A stretch of DNA of 9,058 nucleotides, taken from positions 1 to 9,058 of the forward strand of contig NATN01000165.1 of assembly GCA_002085355.1 (NCBI GenBank). Reading direction: 5' to 3'. Each line of letters starts with the position of its first letter. Position 1 is the stretch's first letter. The stretch is from Candidatus Zhuqueibacterota bacterium 4484_87 (GTDB lineage: Bacteria > Zhuqueibacterota > Zhuqueibacteria > Thermofontimicrobiales > Thermofontimicrobiaceae). The notes under the pieces were generated by a model that was not told the origin of the DNA, did no database searches, and was given only the letters and a program-made list of their open reading frames with translations. The translations under genes and the position numbers were made by a program. Positions 6,077 through 9,058 of the stretch are shown here, piece after piece.

Positions 6077-6160
6077 AGTTGCAAAAAAAAGAAGTCAAAA
6101 ATGATTATTCAGCGTAAAAAGTACCCGGAAATTTTGGGGGACATTCAGCAAAGAAAATGC

Positions 6161-6189
6161 TTGATTTTACTCGAATCTTTTCCTATATT
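6161..6189 (+). promoter_or_regulatory. Promoter for the rhomboid gene
   Basis: TTGATT (6161-6166), a 17-bp spacer and TATATT (6184-6189) match sigma-70 -35/-10 boxes at 4/6 and 5/6. TATATTTC also approximates the Bacteroidota -7 element TAnnTTTG. Transcription would start near 6196, leaving a leader of about 57 bases. The boxes lie just outside the right inverted repeat ending at 6147. Confidence 0.55.
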
Positions 6190-6241
6190 TCATAACAGAA
6201 TAAATCCAATTTAGCATCGCCAAAGTCCTTTAATTTAAAAC

Positions 6242-6248
6242 GAGGAGG
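6242..6248 (+). promoter_or_regulatory. Strong Shine-Dalgarno fixing the rhomboid start
   Basis: GAGGAGG ends four bases before the ATG at 6253. It supports the long form of the rhomboid over an internal ATG at codon 56, which lacks a comparable site. Confidence 0.8.
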
Positions 6249-6252
6249 TTTT

Positions 6253-7104
6253 ATGGCTGATGAGTATCGGCGTAAAATTTCAGGCGAAGAGGCGCAGGAG
6301 CGTTACATTGCCATCGTAAAAAACAAGCTGGAGTTTTTTCCAAAAGTGGGGAAGCCCTTCAAGTTGAAGGTAAAAAATAAGCAGTTCGAAATCACTGTTG
6401 AGCCGCATGAAGTCTGCATGATACCAATTCGAGATACGATTCCTTCGCGCACTTTTCCTTATGTTACAATTTTGCTGATTGTTGTCAACGGTTTAATTTT
6501 TATCTTCGAAGTTTCCCTTGGCGACACTTTACATAGTTTTATAAATGTATTAGGGTTGGTTCCCGACCGCTATTTTGCTTTGGCGCAAATGCCGATGTCG
6601 AATATTTTCGAGCGTTTTTTCCCATTCGTGACGTCGGTTTTTTTGCATGGCGGTTGGTTCCATGTGCTGTGGAATATGTGGTATCTGTGGATTTTCGGCG
6701 ACAACGTCGAGGATCATTTTGGTCATTTCAATTTCTTCCTGTTTTATCTTTTTGCCGGTATTTTAGCGGGAGCTGTTCATGTTTACATGAATCCGACTTC
6801 GAGTGTCCCGACCATCGGCGCTTCCGGAGCCATTGCCGGCGTCATGGGTGCCTATTTTGTGCTCTATCCTTACTCCCGAATTTTGACAATTATTCCTTTG
6901 TTTCTCATTTTCCCCATCATTCATATTCCGGCTTCTATTTTTCTGGCAATCTGGTTTTTGATTCAATTCCTCAGCGGAACGTTATCCCTCGGTGCGCATG
7001 GAGCCTATAGTGGTGTTGCCTGGTGGGCGCATATCGGAGGATTTGTCGCCGGGATATTGGCGATTATTCTTATTTTTCCTAAAAAAAAATATGCACGCGA
7101 GTGA
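6253..7104 (+). CDS. Rhomboid family intramembrane serine protease with N-terminal soluble extension
   Basis: 283 residues. Rhomboids cut substrate transmembrane segments inside the membrane with a Ser-His dyad. The nucleophile is S191 in GASGAIAG and the base is H260 in WWAHIGGFVAG. The oxyanion and structural residues H137 and N141 lie in the HGGWFHVLWNMWYLWIFG segment (132-149). Hydrophobic spans near 68-88, 137-150, 158-178, 190-206, 207-240 and 258-276 fit a six-helix core. Family members commonly begin at the equivalent of MIPIRDTIPSRTFP, here residue 56. The first 55 residues are extra: a charged helix-like part (1-25), then a KPFKLKVKNKQFEITVE beta-like part. I do not recognise this extension. 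The start is fixed by the GAGGAGG site and a promoter at 6161-6189. The next gene begins 101 bases downstream on the same strand. Substrate unknown. Confidence 0.93.
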   Translation: MADEYRRKISGEEAQERYIAIVKNKLEFFPKVGKPFKLKVKNKQFEITVEPHEVCMIPIRDTIPSRTFPYVTILLIVVNGLIFIFEVSLGDTLHSFINVLGLVPDRYFALAQMPMSNIFERFFPFVTSVFLHGGWFHVLWNMWYLWIFGDNVEDHFGHFNFFLFYLFAGILAGAVHVYMNPTSSVPTIGASGAIAGVMGAYFVLYPYSRILTIIPLFLIFPIIHIPASIFLAIWFLIQFLSGTLSLGAHGAYSGVAWWAHIGGFVAGILAIILIFPKKKYARE

Positions 7105-7156
7105 GCTTTTACCCGAACGGCTTATATCACTCTCGTAAAAAATGATGTACTGGACA

Positions 7157-7173
7157 GATATTTTTGAAATATC
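7157..7173. promoter_or_regulatory. Palindrome upstream of the last gene
   Basis: GATATTT (7157-7163), TTG, AAATATC (7167-7173) is a perfect 7-bp inverted repeat, 33 bases before the next ATG. Its core ATATTT-N3-AAATAT matches the palindrome at 2555-2571. It could be an operator. No T-run follows directly, so it is not called as a terminator of the rhomboid gene. Confidence 0.3.
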
Positions 7174-7205
7174 CGAAAAAAATAACTATTTGTTGGTTTT
7201 GAACA

Positions 7206-9058
7206 ATGCGAACGATACGATTTTTTATTTTAATGACTTTTTTGGTGGTGATACAAATTCATGAGGCTTTTTCATCAAACCCTGAACCCAATGCCGGATT
7301 ATTTTATGTGGCATTGAGACAGCCAATTGAAATTGATAGCTCGCTTTCCGAATGGAAAAGTTTACTCCCGATTTATCTTGATAAAAAAAATCAAACAGAA
7401 TATCGCCAGGGCGAATGGGGTGGAAAAAGTGACTTGAGCGGGAAATTCTGGATCGGTTGGAATAGCTGGGGGCTCGTGCTCGCTGCTGAAGTGATAGATG
7501 ATTCACTTTCATTTCCCTTCTCCGGACAGGATGTGTGGCGGAATGACTGTTTCCAATTCGCCATCGATGTGCTGGACGATAATAATGCTGACGCTTACCA
7601 GAACGACGACAGGGAATTTGTAGCTACTTTTGCGGACAGCGAAGCGGTGGTTTATGAATTTTGTTACTCCAAAGACCGGGTTTCCGGTTACCGCGATTTT
7701 CCGATTTCAATTGTCGCGCGTGGCGATACTCTGCAGTATGAAATCGTCGTCCCCTGGCAAGCGCTGGGCATCGCTGAGCCAGCGGCAGGGATGCACATTG
7801 GCGTTTCGACCGTTTTTTTCGACAATGACGGCAACGACTTCCGCGGTTGGATAGAATGGACTCCGGGAATTACGCGCAAGAAATTTACCCTGCCTTTTGC
7901 CTCAGTGATGTTGTTTGATCCCAATGTCACATTCACGCAAACCATCCCCACGCAGACTTTTTTGTCCACTGAGGACACGCTGTTCGTATGGGCTTACTGC
8001 CGCTACTATCGAAAAAATGTGGAATTTTTGCTTTCCAACGGCAGCGAAATTCTTTTCCGCAAACGAATGACGTTAAAACGACAACGATGGACGCGACTGG
8101 CAATCCCACCGAAATTTTTGACCTGGGGCAATTTGACCCTTGCCATCAATTCAGTAAAAATTTCACAGCAGTACCAAATTTCTGTCTGGTCCAAAAAGCT
8201 CATCGCCGAGCAAATCGATTATCTATCCCAGCAGGCGTCAATGATGAAAAAAGTGAAACAGATTGATGCCTCAGCGAGCATCACGGTGGAGAATTGGATT
8301 GAAATGCTGCAAAATCAACTGAAGCGGGCAAAAACAAATTTTGATTTTTATCAGATAATGATGGCGGCACGTCAGCGCGTGAACCTGATTCCTAATTTCT
8401 ACATGAAAAAGCAGGTCTATTTTGACAGAGAAAATCATATCCTGGAAAAATTCTATTTTTCTGAATTTGAACAGCGCTATCGGCGATATTTCCTCTTTTT
8501 GCCGCCGGATTACGATGAACACAAAGCATATCCGGTTTATTTATTCCTCCATGACAGCCGGGACAACGCTGAAGAAAGCTCGCGGCGACTGGGTGAAATT
8601 TTTACTCAGAAAGATATCGAAGTCCTGGGGATTCTCATACCGGATTATTCAGGGGAAGTCATTTCATATTTCGAGCAAAATGAGCTTTTGAATTGTTTGC
8701 GGCATGTGGAGAGTAAATTTCATGTGGACAAAACGCGCATTTTTTTGGCTGCCGATGGTTCCGGCGCCAATTCAGCAGTAAAACTCGCGAAACAAAATCC
8801 TGATTTGTTCGCTGCGATAACGTTGATGGAACCGAAATTTCAAATCCGGCGCCAGTTGCTCAATTTGTCTTTGATGCCTTTGTGGGTTGATATCTCGGAA
8901 ACTCAAGGAAAAAAATTTGAGAAATTAATTACCTTTTTAATGCAACATGGCGGCAAAGTGCATTTGCGGAAATTTGAACATTTTCCGGAACAAGATTTTT
9001 CCCGCCTGTTTTCCGGAAAATATTTGCACTGGCTTTTGCAGCAGAAGAAAAATCCCCG
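7206..9058 (+). CDS. Secreted protein: CBM9-like domain plus degenerate alpha/beta-hydrolase (esterase-like) domain, 3' end cut by window
   Basis: The frame is open for 617 codons from the ATG at 7206 to the window edge. An in-frame TGA lies at 7200-7202, so this is the first possible start; no clear Shine-Dalgarno precedes it. Residues 1-24 form a signal peptide (RTIRFFILMTFLVVIQ core, then AFSS). Residues about 32-237 resemble the CBM9-like/PF06452 carbohydrate-binding fold: IEIDSSLSEW, the DLSGKFWIGWNSWGLVLAAEVIDD block, DCFQFAIDVLDD, YEIVVPWQALGI and FFDNDGND. A linker with helical character spans about 330-395. Residues about 425-615 resemble secreted esterase/PHB-depolymerase-like hydrolases: RRYFLFLPPDY, YPVYLFLHDSRDN, NPDLFAAITLMEP, MPLWVDIS and a closing YLHWLLQQKK. 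The nucleophile elbow reads AADGSGA, where such enzymes have a GxSxG, and the Asp and His positions also look replaced. Likely surface or periplasmic glycan-related binding; enzymatic activity is doubtful. Confidence 0.8.
   Translation, partial: MRTIRFFILMTFLVVIQIHEAFSSNPEPNAGLFYVALRQPIEIDSSLSEWKSLLPIYLDKKNQTEYRQGEWGGKSDLSGKFWIGWNSWGLVLAAEVIDDSLSFPFSGQDVWRNDCFQFAIDVLDDNNADAYQNDDREFVATFADSEAVVYEFCYSKDRVSGYRDFPISIVARGDTLQYEIVVPWQALGIAEPAAGMHIGVSTVFFDNDGNDFRGWIEWTPGITRKKFTLPFASVMLFDPNVTFTQTIPTQTFLSTEDTLFVWAYCRYYRKNVEFLLSNGSEILFRKRMTLKRQRWTRLAIPPKFLTWGNLTLAINSVKISQQYQISVWSKKLIAEQIDYLSQQASMMKKVKQIDASASITVENWIEMLQNQLKRAKTNFDFYQIMMAARQRVNLIPNFYMKKQVYFDRENHILEKFYFSEFEQRYRRYFLFLPPDYDEHKAYPVYLFLHDSRDNAEESSRRLGEIFTQKDIEVLGILIPDYSGEVISYFEQNELLNCLRHVESKFHVDKTRIFLAADGSGANSAVKLAKQNPDLFAAITLMEPKFQIRRQLLNLSLMPLWVDISETQGKKFEKLITFLMQHGGKVHLRKFEHFPEQDFSRLFSGKYLHWLLQQKKNP

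Larger units (their letters stand above)
5741..6147. mobile_element. 407-bp element with 13-bp terminal inverted repeats (MITE-like or IS remnant)
   Basis: TGAATGTCCCCCA (5741-5753) and its exact reverse complement TGGGGGACATTCA (6135-6147) bound a 407-bp segment. The flanks are similar: GCAAAAAAAT directly left and GCAAAGAAAAT directly right, which could be an aged target-site duplication of about 10-11 bp or just A-rich chance. No transposase is encoded. On the minus strand a 34-codon open stretch ends with TAA at 5768-5766, close to the left repeat, as the 3' end of a lost IS gene might; this is speculative. The interior from 5906 on is filled with REP-like palindromes. Family not recognised. 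Confidence 0.5.

Noticed and set aside
1..9058. CRISPR arrays, tRNA or rRNA genes, toxin-antitoxin or defence cassettes
   Set aside because: No regularly spaced direct repeats, no tRNA-like cloverleaf and no defence-type protein motifs were seen on either strand by reading. No covariance model or profile search could be run.

Overview
The window is a moderate-GC bacterial segment with AT-rich intergenic DNA. The best lineage clue is the first gene, which ends in a type IX secretion (T9SS) type A sorting domain (motif YPNPFNP). Such domains are typical of the Bacteroidota/Ignavibacteriota/Calditrichota (FCB) assemblage. The dispersed palindromic repeats between genes are, from memory, also common in that group. 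The exact phylum is an inference.

Layout: (1) 1-594, the 3' end of a secreted fibronectin-III plus T9SS-sorted protein, followed by a cluster of dispersed repeats (603-743). (2) 767-2434 on the minus strand, an L-lactate/glycolate permease of the LctP family. (3) A divergent 234-bp regulatory region (2435-2668) with two inverted repeats and a two-hairpin leader. (4) 2669-3907, an adenosine deaminase family enzyme. (5) A convergent gap (3908-4120) with two more dispersed repeats. (6) 4121-5209 on the minus strand, a sigma-54 activator with AAA+ and Fis-type HTH but no sensory domain. (7) A roughly 1-kb stretch without a convincing gene (5210-6252). It contains a 407-bp element bounded by 13-bp perfect inverted repeats, with REP-like palindromes inside. 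(8) 6253-7104, a rhomboid intramembrane serine protease with an extra N-terminal soluble region. (9) 7206 to the window end, a secreted protein open for 617 codons. It has a signal peptide, a CBM9-like sugar-binding domain and an alpha/beta-hydrolase (esterase-like) domain whose catalytic positions look lost.

The genes do not form one obvious pathway. lctP and the adenosine deaminase gene are divergent and could share regulation, supporting organic-acid uptake and purine nucleoside salvage. The rhomboid and the CBM9/pseudo-esterase gene are co-directional, 101 bp apart, and both concern the cell envelope. No complete new defence or mobile system is visible. The most unusual items are the apparent pseudo-hydrolase, the terminator-like leader of the deaminase gene, and the terminal-inverted-repeat element packed with REP sequences.
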